DNA from: CBDCRK01 sp965220955 | Lineage (GTDB): Bacteria > Desulfobacterota > Binatia > Bin18 > CBDCRK01 | NCBI GenBank assembly: GCA_965220955.1 | Contig: CBDCRK010000012.1 | Coordinates: 1 to 31,920 of the forward strand | Direction of reading: 5' to 3' | Length of the DNA: 31,920 bases | In this document: piece by piece, positions 25,682-31,920 of the stretch | Layout: each line of letters begins with the position of its first letter | How positions within the stretch are numbered: position 1 is the stretch's first letter | Made by a program: the position numbers and the translations under genes | Notes under the pieces: model-generated | Seen by the model: only the letters and a program-made list of their open reading frames with translations | Told to the model about the DNA's origin: nothing | The model's database searches: none

Positions 25682-27130
25682 TCAAGTCAAGAGCAACACG
25701 GCTACCGTTTCCAGGTGATACGTGTGAGGAAAAAGGTCAAGCGGCTGTACGCGGTGTAGGCGATATCCATGCCTGACCAGGATGCGTAGGTCACGCGCAA
25801 GAGTAGCGGGGTGACAAGACACGTAGAGGATCCGCCGCGCTTGCAACTGCGGTAGATCCGTCATCACCTCGGCTGCGCCCGCTCGTGGAGGGTCCAGTAC
25901 AACCGTATCAAAAGTTTCCCCTTGCCGTACCAAGGCCCGTACCGACTTTTCAGCCGGCATACACAAGAAACGACAATTGGTGAATCCTTGCCCCCTGGCG
26001 TTTTCCCCCGCGTCAATCACGCTGACACGATTCTGCTCGACACCGACCAGTTCGCGCACTCGGTGGGCAATGGGCAGGCTAAAGTTTCCTGCTCCGCAGT
26101 ATAACTCCAAAACCCGCTGCTGAGAGCAAAACTCCCCCAGGTCAAGCAGCACCGCAATTAGCTCTCGATTACCCGCCGGGTTCACTTGGGTGAACCCACT
26201 CTGGCTTATCCGCACGGAGAGCCCGTCCACTCCCAGATCGAGGGCTACCCGGGTATCTCCCCATGTACGCCGCCATCTACGACCAAAGAGGATCAGCCCA
26301 GCAACACTCGGGTGAGCCTGCAGAAACGCGGCATTCACCGCCTCGTCGTTGGCGTAGAACGACCCCTCAGCATTGCCCAGCAAAATGACCCGGGGAGGAG
26401 TCCCTTGGGGAATCCCTCGGGCAGAATCGCCTCGGGCAGAAATCTCCCTGGGAGTAGGTCCTTGGGTTATAATTTCTACCCGACGTACTGTGGTGCACAA
26501 TGAAGCAAGCCACTCCCGCGCCAAGGAAAGATGAGTACTCACGACCTCTTCGGCAATAAGACAAGTGGCAATTTCTACTACCTGGTGAGAACGTGCCTGG
26601 TAAAAACCCAACCTCTTCTCGTCATCAAAGCGTAGGCGCAGGCGATGACGATAGCCCCACTCGTTTGGCGAAGGGATGATGGGGAGAAGCGGAGGATCGG
26701 AGAGACCGCCAATGCGATGCAGGTGCTCACGTAGAAGTCGTTCCTTGGCCTTCAGCTGCTCCGCATATGAGACATGCTGCCAGGGGCAGCCACCGCACTG
26801 GGGAATGTACTGACAGGGAGGAACACGCCGCTGCTGAGAGGGCTGAGATAGAGAAAGCAAAGTGCCGATGGCATATCCTTTCTTCTCTTCAACAATGGCT
26901 ATCTTCGCCTCGTCTCCCGGGACCGTGAAAGGGACAAAAACCACCCGGCCAGCCACCCGACCCACTCCGTAGGGACCATAAGCAAGAGAATCAATCTTGA
27001 GGTGGTGAATCGTGCGCTCAGCAGATATGTTTGGCACAAAATCCAACCTAGACTTTTTACCGTTGCTGATCAATGGGTTTCGGTCACTCTTATTTTGTGG
27101 TAAAACCGGCAAGCCGTGGAGGCCAATCAT
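25682..27130 (-). CDS. 23S rRNA (uracil-5)-methyltransferase, RlmD/RumA type
   Basis: The protein has up to 482 residues. An N-terminal TRAM domain (LKIDSLAYGPYGVGRVAGRVVFVPF) is followed by cluster cysteines CQYIPQCGGC and a fourth cysteine near ATCLIAEE, matching the [4Fe-4S] site of RlmD. The methyltransferase domain has ELYCGAGNFSLPIA (SAM binding), VVLDPPRAGAAEV and the catalytic YVSCHPATLARDL. It adds 5-methyl groups to uridines of 23S rRNA. The start is unsure: ATG 27130 overlaps the divergent GNAT gene by 15 bases, while GTG 27037 would trim 31 poorly conserved residues. Neither has a strong ribosome binding site. A tandem of five roughly similar short phrases (PREISARGDSARGIPQ and neighbours) forms a low-complexity insert before the catalytic domain. 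Confidence 0.93.
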   Translation of the reverse strand: MIGLHGLPVLPQNKSDRNPLISNGKKSRLDFVPNISAERTIHHLKIDSLAYGPYGVGRVAGRVVFVPFTVPGDEAKIAIVEEKKGYAIGTLLSLSQPSQQRRVPPCQYIPQCGGCPWQHVSYAEQLKAKERLLREHLHRIGGLSDPPLLPIIPSPNEWGYRHRLRLRFDDEKRLGFYQARSHQVVEIATCLIAEEVVSTHLSLAREWLASLCTTVRRVEIITQGPTPREISARGDSARGIPQGTPPRVILLGNAEGSFYANDEAVNAAFLQAHPSVAGLILFGRRWRRTWGDTRVALDLGVDGLSVRISQSGFTQVNPAGNRELIAVLLDLGEFCSQQRVLELYCGAGNFSLPIAHRVRELVGVEQNRVSVIDAGENARGQGFTNCRFLCMPAEKSVRALVRQGETFDTVVLDPPRAGAAEVMTDLPQLQARRILYVSCHPATLARDLRILVRHGYRLHRVQPLDLFPHTYHLETVAVLLLT

Positions 27131-27559
27131 CTAAAGATCCGTCGGGGAAAGCGGGTAGACTTTGCCGCGGTCATGGCTCTGGTGCAGCGCGTAGAAGAGC
27201 GGGAGTGGCCGTCAGACAAAGCGCTTGTTCGCCTCTTTCGCCACCTTGTCAGTGACCTGGGGTACGACCTATATGTTGCCGAGCAAGACGGTGAGGTCTG
27301 TGGGGTGGTAATGGTGGGTTACCGTCATTTGCTGGTCCAGGGTGGGCTCTGCGCGGTGTTGGATGGTGTGATCACGGCGGAGAGTGGAGGAGAGATTAGG
27401 CAACGATTGCTTGCCTTTGCTCAGGAGCGGGCACGGAAGAAGGGCTGTCGCATGTTTCAGGCTCAGGTGAGTGGACAGCAGCGGGAAGGGTGGGATGGCT
27501 TGCTCTCTGCCGCTGGTTTTACCCCAGCAGGGGAGTGGTTTTCCTACCCACTGAGGTAG
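27116..27559 (+). CDS. GNAT-family N-acetyltransferase
   Basis: The 147-residue product begins at GTG 27116 with HLKIRRGKRVDFAAVMALVQRV, a typical GNAT start, and continues DLYVAEQDGEVCGVVMVGYR and AVLDGVITAESGGEIRQRLLAFAQERARKKGC. The acetyl-CoA loop is degenerate (ESGGEIRQ in place of R/Q-x-x-G-x-G/A), but the overall pattern and the final AAGFTPAGEWFSYPL fit the family. The substrate is unknown. It is divergent from the RNA methyltransferase and 12 bases upstream of the next gene, so the two are probably co-transcribed. Confidence 0.8.
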   Translation: MEANHLKIRRGKRVDFAAVMALVQRVEEREWPSDKALVRLFRHLVSDLGYDLYVAEQDGEVCGVVMVGYRHLLVQGGLCAVLDGVITAESGGEIRQRLLAFAQERARKKGCRMFQAQVSGQQREGWDGLLSAAGFTPAGEWFSYPLR

Positions 27560-27571
27560 AACGGAGAGACT

Positions 27572-27895
27572 GTGATCTTACGATTTCTGTTTGGTCTTTT
27601 GCTTGGCACTATCCTTGGTAGTGGTGCCACAGCATTTTTCCTGTCTTCGGGTGGCAGCGATTATCTCATTGCTACTAGCCCGCGGGTACGTCAACTTGAG
27701 GAGGATCTGCACAAGTCGGATCAAGAGAGACAGTATCTTACTAAGAGGCTGGAAGATTTTGCTGGCCTTATGGAAAGACTAGAAGCCAGATTTGTAGAAC
27801 TGGAAAATCGTTATGGGAATGTCCTGAAAGAAAGTCATAAACCCACCGAGGAAATCCCTGCTACCGCCCAGGGCGAGTTATCCCCCTCTCTTTAA
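27572..27895 (+). CDS. Small membrane-anchored coiled-coil protein
   Basis: The 107-residue protein starts at GTG 27572 after GGAGAG. It has one hydrophobic segment (FLFGLLLGTILGSGATAFFL, with small-residue GxxxG spacing) and then a charged coiled coil (RQLEEDLHKSDQERQYLTKRLEDF to LENRY). The protein is of unknown family and would expose a helical domain to cytoplasm or periplasm. Its stop overlaps the stop of the convergent gene by 3 bases. Confidence 0.7.
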   Translation: MILRFLFGLLLGTILGSGATAFFLSSGGSDYLIATSPRVRQLEEDLHKSDQERQYLTKRLEDFAGLMERLEARFVELENRYGNVLKESHKPTEEIPATAQGELSPSL

Positions 27896-28674
27896 CTTTT
27901 CTGCTGCATATACTCTTTCATCCGGGCAAAGCTCCACCGCTGATGATAACGTAGCTCATCTAATGGGTAGCGATGCTCCCTGCCGTATATACACTCATAG
28001 CGAGCGTAACAAAGGTCTATACAGTCTCCCTCTACCCGCAGACGGTGATGTACGCAGGCGGGAATATCCCAGCCGCTCTCTATATTGACTGCCCGTCCCG
28101 GGCAAGCAGTGATGCAGGGTCGTTCGGTGCATGAGGGACAGGGATCAAAATCCGGGGCTGGAGGTGGCTCATAGAGATCTATATCAACAAACACCGCTGC
28201 CCGCAGTGCTATCCAGGGACCAAAGACAGGATGGAGAACCACGCCAAGAATACTCGGCTCTGCCATCCCTGCAGCCTGGGCTAGGTGCATAAATGAAACC
28301 GGCTCAGTGGTAAAACGAAAGGGATAGAGGTAGTGGTGGCCTACTCCCGCCTGGGAAAAGAGAGGGGAGAGGAAACCTTCAATGATCTCCACAGTGTAAT
28401 CGTCCAGCGGATGATCGTGCTCCTGCATATAATCCGGGTGTGCCGTACAATAGATCTGAAACGCCCTCCACAAGTCCCCTCCGCCGTTACCAATGACAAT
28501 GAGGGTTTTACCTGCGGGGAAAAGCGAGGAAACCCGGTACTGCGGGGGAACCAGGCGATCGTAGTCTGTGGCTTCAGCAGTACCAATGAGATTAAACCCC
28601 CGGGGTTGGAGGGCTGTTTTGATGCGCGCCAGTAGGGTGGTGTCCGCAGGAGGCATCTGTTTTAAGGTGGGCAT
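27892..28674 (-). CDS. QueG-related 4Fe-4S protein (epoxyqueuosine-reductase-like)
   Basis: The 260-residue protein resembles the iron-sulfur epoxyqueuosine reductase relatives: ARIKTALQPRGFNLIGTAEATDYD at the start, TLIVIGNGGGDLWRAF, GPWIALRAAVFVDIDL, and one 4Fe-4S set in CPSCTERPCITACPG. A second cluster motif of full QueG is not obvious, although later cysteines occur (CVHHRLRVEGDCIDLCYARYEC). It is shorter than QueG (about 350-380) and lacks its C-terminal repeats. It is probably a reductase of unknown substrate. The ferredoxin-like region is certain; the family name less so. Confidence 0.75.
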   Translation of the reverse strand: MPTLKQMPPADTTLLARIKTALQPRGFNLIGTAEATDYDRLVPPQYRVSSLFPAGKTLIVIGNGGGDLWRAFQIYCTAHPDYMQEHDHPLDDYTVEIIEGFLSPLFSQAGVGHHYLYPFRFTTEPVSFMHLAQAAGMAEPSILGVVLHPVFGPWIALRAAVFVDIDLYEPPPAPDFDPCPSCTERPCITACPGRAVNIESGWDIPACVHHRLRVEGDCIDLCYARYECIYGREHRYPLDELRYHQRWSFARMKEYMQQKS

Positions 28675-28685
28675 CCGCCCTTGAT

Positions 28686-28712
28686 GTTCCCCCCTTTTTC
28701 AAAGGAGGGAAC
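28686..28712. repeat. Intergenic inverted repeat
   Basis: GTTCCCCCCTTT and AAAGGAGGGAAC pair at 11 of 12 positions around loop TTC. It sits in the 59-base gap between two minus-strand genes and looks like a REP-type or terminator-like hairpin. No T-run follows it. Confidence 0.5.
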
Positions 28713-28733
28713 CAGGAATACAATGATAACACT

Positions 28734-29132
28734 CTACTTGCCGAACACCGAAGTGACCAGTTCAGTGTCGAGGTATTCAGTCACCTCTTGCACCTTACCA
28801 TTGGCAATACGGAAGACCTGAGCATAGGTGTTATTGTAGGACTTACCATTTTTGGCTATGGACTTGCCCCGGCCTTGCATCACCACATGGTCCCCATCGG
28901 CAATAAGATTATCAACCGCTATCTCAAGGCCACCTTCAAGCTGAGAGGTCAACGGTTGCAAGACATTACTAATCAGCTCCTGTTTGCCGTTACAGGTACC
29001 AGAATATTTGGTGGAGCCAATAATAGTAAAGCGGACATCGTCGGCCATGTTGCCCAAAAAGGCCTCGGCGTTTCCTTTGGATAGCTCGGCAAACATGTCC
29101 TGGACAAGCTTTTTGTTCTCTGCTGCACCCAT
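28734..29132 (-). CDS. SnoaL-like (NTF2-fold) protein
   Basis: The 132-residue protein shows the SnoaL/NTF2 pattern: VQDMFAELSKGNAEAFLGNMADDVRFTIIG, DNLIADGDHVVMQGRGKSI, and YNNTYAQVFRIANGKVQEVTEYLDTELV. These cone-shaped folds act as isomerases or hydrolases, or bind small ligands; the substrate cannot be predicted. GGAGG lies before ATG 29132. It is divergent from the Ldh-family gene. Confidence 0.92.
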   Translation of the reverse strand: MGAAENKKLVQDMFAELSKGNAEAFLGNMADDVRFTIIGSTKYSGTCNGKQELISNVLQPLTSQLEGGLEIAVDNLIADGDHVVMQGRGKSIAKNGKSYNNTYAQVFRIANGKVQEVTEYLDTELVTSVFGK

Positions 29133-29238
29133 GATATATACCTCCTTGCAAATTTTTCTTTGGGCAGGATGCCCTCAAGGGTTGACTGTACGCCTGATCC
29201 CTTGATTAAGTCAAGACAAGGACGTCAGATATCGCATT

Positions 29239-30291
29239 ATGGGGGAAACTATGGCCACGCAGGTCAAAGTATCGGTGGAAATGTTGCGAACTTTCTATAA
29301 GGACCTCTTTCAGCATGTCGGCATCCCTCAAGCGGACGCAACCATCATTGCTGATGTCCAGGTGCATAGCGCCCTGTGTGATCCCTATGGCCTCGATCGC
29401 TTCTGGACTGCTCGTCTCTTAAGCTTGCTGCGTCGCCTACGCGCCGGGGGAATTAATCCGTTGCCTACCATCACCGTGGTGCAGGAGACATCCCGTTCTG
29501 CTCTTGTTGATGGAGATGGAGGAATGGGGCAGCTTGTCAGTGTAAGAGCCATGGAGCTATGTCTGAAAAAGGTTAAACAGGAGGGGACTGCGCTGGTGGG
29601 GGTTCACAATACCGCCACTCTAGGGGTAGCCTCATACTACTCTATGATGGCGCTTAGGGAAGATTACATTGGCTTCGTTGGTACGAACACTGAGCTCAAG
29701 ATCGGCCTTGCCCCCTGGGGAGGGGTAACACCAGTCCTGGGGAATAATCCTTTCTCTTTTGCTATTCCCGCAGGACTGGAACGACCCGTGGTGCTAGATA
29801 TGTCCGCGACTGCAACAGAGCCGCAGCGGGCGGCTGTTAACGAAGAGACCAAACGGCAGGATTTACTACTGGGCGGCTTTATCCCCCGGCCGGTGATGGG
29901 TGGTCATAAAGGGTATGGTTTGGCTGTGATTATGGAAATCCTCTGCGGTGTGCTCACTGACGCCGGGTTTGGCCGAGATCATGCTCCGGAGGTGTTGGAC
30001 AAACCCGCTGCTCGTCCCAATCTAGGGCATCTCTTGGCAGCGTTTGACGTAGAGATATTCATGCCCAAAGACCGGTTCAAAGCACGGATAGATGAGTTGA
30101 TCCGTCAAATCAAAAACGCCGAGTGTGCCCCGGGGGTGGATAGAATTTTTCTTCCTGGTGAGTTGGAGCAGGAACGGAAAGAAACCCGACTCAAGGACGG
30201 CGTGCCCTTTTGGGAAGATACTAAAGATGAACTGGAAAAAATCTGCCAGGAGTTCGGCCTAGAGCCGTCTGCTTTTCCACTATTCTTTTAA
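29239..30291 (+). CDS. Ldh-family (malate/lactate/ureidoglycolate-type) oxidoreductase, atypical active site
   Basis: The 350-residue protein resembles the malate/L-lactate dehydrogenase family (YlbC/AllD/ComC-type, NAD(P)-dependent). Evidence includes ALVDGDGGMGQLVS, LAPWGGVTPVLGNNPFSFAIPAG, VLDMSATATEPQRA and MGGHKGYGLAVIMEILCGVLTDAGFG. Two active-site motifs are changed. The G-x-D-S-H-G loop reads GLDRFW near residues 51-56, and the S-N-H-F-G loop reads TATLG near residues 124-128, so both expected histidines are absent. The cofactor-binding core is kept. Either ATG 29239 or ATG 29251 could start it. It precedes acyl-CoA dehydrogenase genes but is separated from them by a repeat. Confidence 0.87.
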   Translation: MGETMATQVKVSVEMLRTFYKDLFQHVGIPQADATIIADVQVHSALCDPYGLDRFWTARLLSLLRRLRAGGINPLPTITVVQETSRSALVDGDGGMGQLVSVRAMELCLKKVKQEGTALVGVHNTATLGVASYYSMMALREDYIGFVGTNTELKIGLAPWGGVTPVLGNNPFSFAIPAGLERPVVLDMSATATEPQRAAVNEETKRQDLLLGGFIPRPVMGGHKGYGLAVIMEILCGVLTDAGFGRDHAPEVLDKPAARPNLGHLLAAFDVEIFMPKDRFKARIDELIRQIKNAECAPGVDRIFLPGELEQERKETRLKDGVPFWEDTKDELEKICQEFGLEPSAFPLFF

Positions 30292-30403
30292 AGGGCAGCT
30301 ATCCTTAAGAGAAAACCAACAGGGTTTGACAGACCTTCCCTTCTCGTCGTATCAGGAAGGCTGGGGACAAAGATAGGGGGCATTCAGTATTTCTTAAATG
30401 GAG

Positions 30404-30466
30404 CCCTCACCCAGCCCTCTTCCGCTGCCTTGCAGGAGAGGGAATAGTGAGGGTCAGGGTGAGGGG
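30404..30466. repeat. Dispersed intergenic palindromic repeat
   Basis: CCCTCACCCAGCCCTCT is followed by GAGAGGG and then GTGAGGGTCAGGGTGAGGG, an imperfect inverted repeat of the common CCCTCACCCTGACCCTCTCCC type found between genes in many bacteria. The left arm has AG in place of TGA and the centre has an extra insert. No coding potential. Confidence 0.6.
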
Positions 30467-30486
30467 ATCAGCACGGAGGAGCACTT

Positions 30487-31674
30487 ATGGATCTTTCATA
30501 CTCCAAAGAGGACGAAGCGTTTCGTAAAGAAGTCCGTACCTGGCTGAAGCATAACCTGCTCAAGAAAGACAAAGCCATCAGCGATCTGTCACCACACGAT
30601 CCCGAGCGCATCAGGCTAGCCCAGGAGTGGCAACATAAGCTCTATAACGCCGGCTATGTGGCCATGGGTTGGCCCAAAGAATATGGGGGGCAGGGTGCGG
30701 ATGTTATGCGCCAGACTATTGTCAACGAAGAGATGGTCCAGGCCCGGGCTCCGGGTCTGGTTGGAGCTTCTGGCATCCAAATGCTTGGGCCGACTCTTAT
30801 CCAGTACGGCACCGAGGAACAGAAGCGGCGCTACTTGCCCAAAATTCTTACCGCCGAAGAGATCTGGTGCCAGGGATATTCCGAGCCTGGTTCAGGCTCA
30901 GACCTGGCCTCGCTACAGACGCGGGCGGAACTCATGGGGGACGAGTTTATTGTTAACGGTCAAAAGGTGTGGACATCAAACGCCCAGTTCTCGGACTGGA
31001 TGTTCTGTCTGGTGCGCACCGATCCTAATGCCCCTAAGCACCGGGGTATTTCCTATATTCTTATTGACATGGAAACATCCGGGATCACTGTGCGGCCGCT
31101 TGTACAAATGACCGGAGACTCTGGATTCAACGAAGTCTTCTTTGAGGATGTGCGTGTACCGCGTGAAAACCTGATCGGAGAGCTCAATCAGGGTTGGGCA
31201 GTGGCTAATGCTACACTTTTTCATGAACGCAACCTGCTAGGCTCTACAACTCGTACCCAGCTAATGATGCAGAACCTTATTCGTCTGGCCCGCTCGCACC
31301 AGCGTTATGGCAAACCAGCTGCTGGGGATCCCACCATCCGCCAGAAGCTGGCTGATCTCCTGGTACGGGTAGAGGCTATGAAATACCATTCCTACCGTCA
31401 GCTCACTGACACCATTAAGAGTCGCCCGCCGGGGGTCGCCGCTATGGTGAACAAGCTTGTGGGTACGGAACTCAACCACGACATCTGCGCGCTCGCCCTG
31501 GAGATTCTAAATTCCTACGGACCATTGACCCGCGGCTCGGCCCATGTTGTTGACCATGGTGTCTGGCAGTATGAGTTCATGTTTACTCTGGGTTTGGTCA
31601 TTGGTGGCGGCACCTCACAAATTCAGAAGAACATTATCAGCGAGCGCGGCTTGGGAATGCCAAAATCGGCGTGA
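30487..31674 (+). CDS. Acyl-CoA dehydrogenase
   Basis: The 395-residue flavoprotein fits the acyl-CoA dehydrogenase family. LAQEWQHKLYNAGYVAMGWPKEYGGQG is the N-terminal helical domain. YSEPGSGSDLASLQTRAE is the FAD/substrate motif, KVWTSNAQFSDWMFCLVRTD is the middle beta domain, and VRVPRENLIGELNQGW follows. The C-terminal domain ends FTLGLVIGGGTSQIQKNIISERGLGMP, another signature. It abstracts the alpha-proton of acyl-CoA and passes electrons to ETF. The type resembles steroid/long-chain FadE members. ATG 30487 follows GGAGGA. A second acyl-CoA dehydrogenase gene begins 10 bases downstream, and the two often form an alpha/beta heteromer. Confidence 0.95.
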   Translation: MDLSYSKEDEAFRKEVRTWLKHNLLKKDKAISDLSPHDPERIRLAQEWQHKLYNAGYVAMGWPKEYGGQGADVMRQTIVNEEMVQARAPGLVGASGIQMLGPTLIQYGTEEQKRRYLPKILTAEEIWCQGYSEPGSGSDLASLQTRAELMGDEFIVNGQKVWTSNAQFSDWMFCLVRTDPNAPKHRGISYILIDMETSGITVRPLVQMTGDSGFNEVFFEDVRVPRENLIGELNQGWAVANATLFHERNLLGSTTRTQLMMQNLIRLARSHQRYGKPAAGDPTIRQKLADLLVRVEAMKYHSYRQLTDTIKSRPPGVAAMVNKLVGTELNHDICALALEILNSYGPLTRGSAHVVDHGVWQYEFMFTLGLVIGGGTSQIQKNIISERGLGMPKSA

Positions 31675-31684
31675 CGAGGGAAGC

Positions 31685-31920
31685 ATGGACTTTGGACTGT
31701 CAGAAGAACAAGAGTTGCTACAACGTTCGGCAAGAGAATTTCTTGCTCAGGAATGTCCACCAACGTTTGTGCGCGAGATGCTCAAGGACAAGGAAGGCTT
31801 CTCGCGCGAGCTACACCGCAAAATGGCTGCATTGGGCTGGACCAGCCTATTGGTTCCTGAAGCCCAGGGGGGTCTGGGCTTGGGCATGCTCGACATGGTT
31901 GTGCTCTTGGAAGAGATGGG
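31685..31920 (+). CDS. Second acyl-CoA dehydrogenase (truncated by window end)
   Basis: The first 78 residues read MDFGLSEEQELLQRSAREFLAQ and later LGWTSLLVPEAQGGLGLGMLDMVVLLEEMG, which is the N-terminal domain of an acyl-CoA dehydrogenase. The frame is open at the window end. GAGGGA lies before ATG 31685, ten bases after the preceding stop. Pairing of two different acyl-CoA dehydrogenases in one operon is typical of heteromeric enzymes for sterol or branched side chains, which is inference here. Confidence 0.9.
   Translation, partial: MDFGLSEEQELLQRSAREFLAQECPPTFVREMLKDKEGFSRELHRKMAALGWTSLLVPEAQGGLGLGMLDMVVLLEEM

Noticed and set aside
29201..29215. CTTGATTAAGTCAAG palindrome between the SnoaL and Ldh genes as an operator
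   Set aside because: Arms of only 5 bases without promoter elements nearby; too weak to call.
1..31920. CRISPR arrays and insertion sequences
   Set aside because: No regularly spaced repeats, transposase or integrase motifs were seen on either strand.

Overview
The window is bacterial chromosome with dense genes on both strands, short intergenic gaps and moderate G+C (about half, judged by eye). No rRNA or other phylogenetic marker fixes the organism. The mix of acyl-CoA dehydrogenases, MaoC, NIPSNAP, CmcJ-like, CocE-like and SnoaL proteins, molybdopterin and lipoyl synthesis, and a selenocysteine trait would suit an uncultivated Desulfobacterota, Tectomicrobia or Rokubacteria-type lineage. 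That placement is a guess.

Region 1 (1-9568, + strand) is the 3' part of a BREX-type phage-defence operon. It runs brxC (5' end outside the window), a HEPN-domain gene, a two-gene MNT nucleotidyltransferase/HEPN module, a 19-codon ORF, pglZ and brxL. All are tightly spaced or overlapping. No pglX methylase lies between brxC and pglZ, so the layout resembles type 4 BREX (brxP-brxC-pglZ-brxL) with three HEPN/MNT genes inserted. The decisive upstream gene is not visible. pglZ is split over three frames by two +1 shifts, both at homopolymer runs.

Region 2 (9569-15375) holds a MoxR ATPase, a PAC2-family protein, and a small selenocysteine cluster. The tandem-rhodanese gene at 12713-13540 (-) has an in-frame TGA exactly at the catalytic cysteine of its C-terminal domain. 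A SECIS-like hairpin follows the TGA. A complete tRNA-Sec gene (selC, anticodon TCA, long variable arm, 8-bp acceptor stem) lies 1.2 kb away at 14706-14801 (-). ORF calling would stop at the TGA and miss the last 42 residues. The rhodanese stop codon overlaps the ribosome binding site of a secreted beta-sandwich protein. A SPOR-domain lipoprotein and a MaoC-like hydratase complete this part.

Region 3 (15376-24024) contains a CmcJ/NvfI-like oxidoreductase, a decayed adhesin/beta-propeller remnant, a SelA-like PLP enzyme, lipA, moaA, NIPSNAP, a CocE-type hydrolase and an FAD-dependent oxidoreductase.

Region 4 (24025-31920) holds a strong terminator just before an exported SlyD-like FKBP gene, then a Rieske protein, an RlmD-type rRNA methyltransferase, a GNAT, a small membrane coiled-coil protein, a QueG-related Fe-S protein, a SnoaL protein, an Ldh-family oxidoreductase lacking the usual catalytic histidines, and two consecutive acyl-CoA dehydrogenase genes, the second cut by the window end.

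The two points most worth following are the rhodanese selenoprotein with its neighbouring selC, and the BREX operon carrying HEPN and MNT/HEPN genes where a methylase would normally sit.
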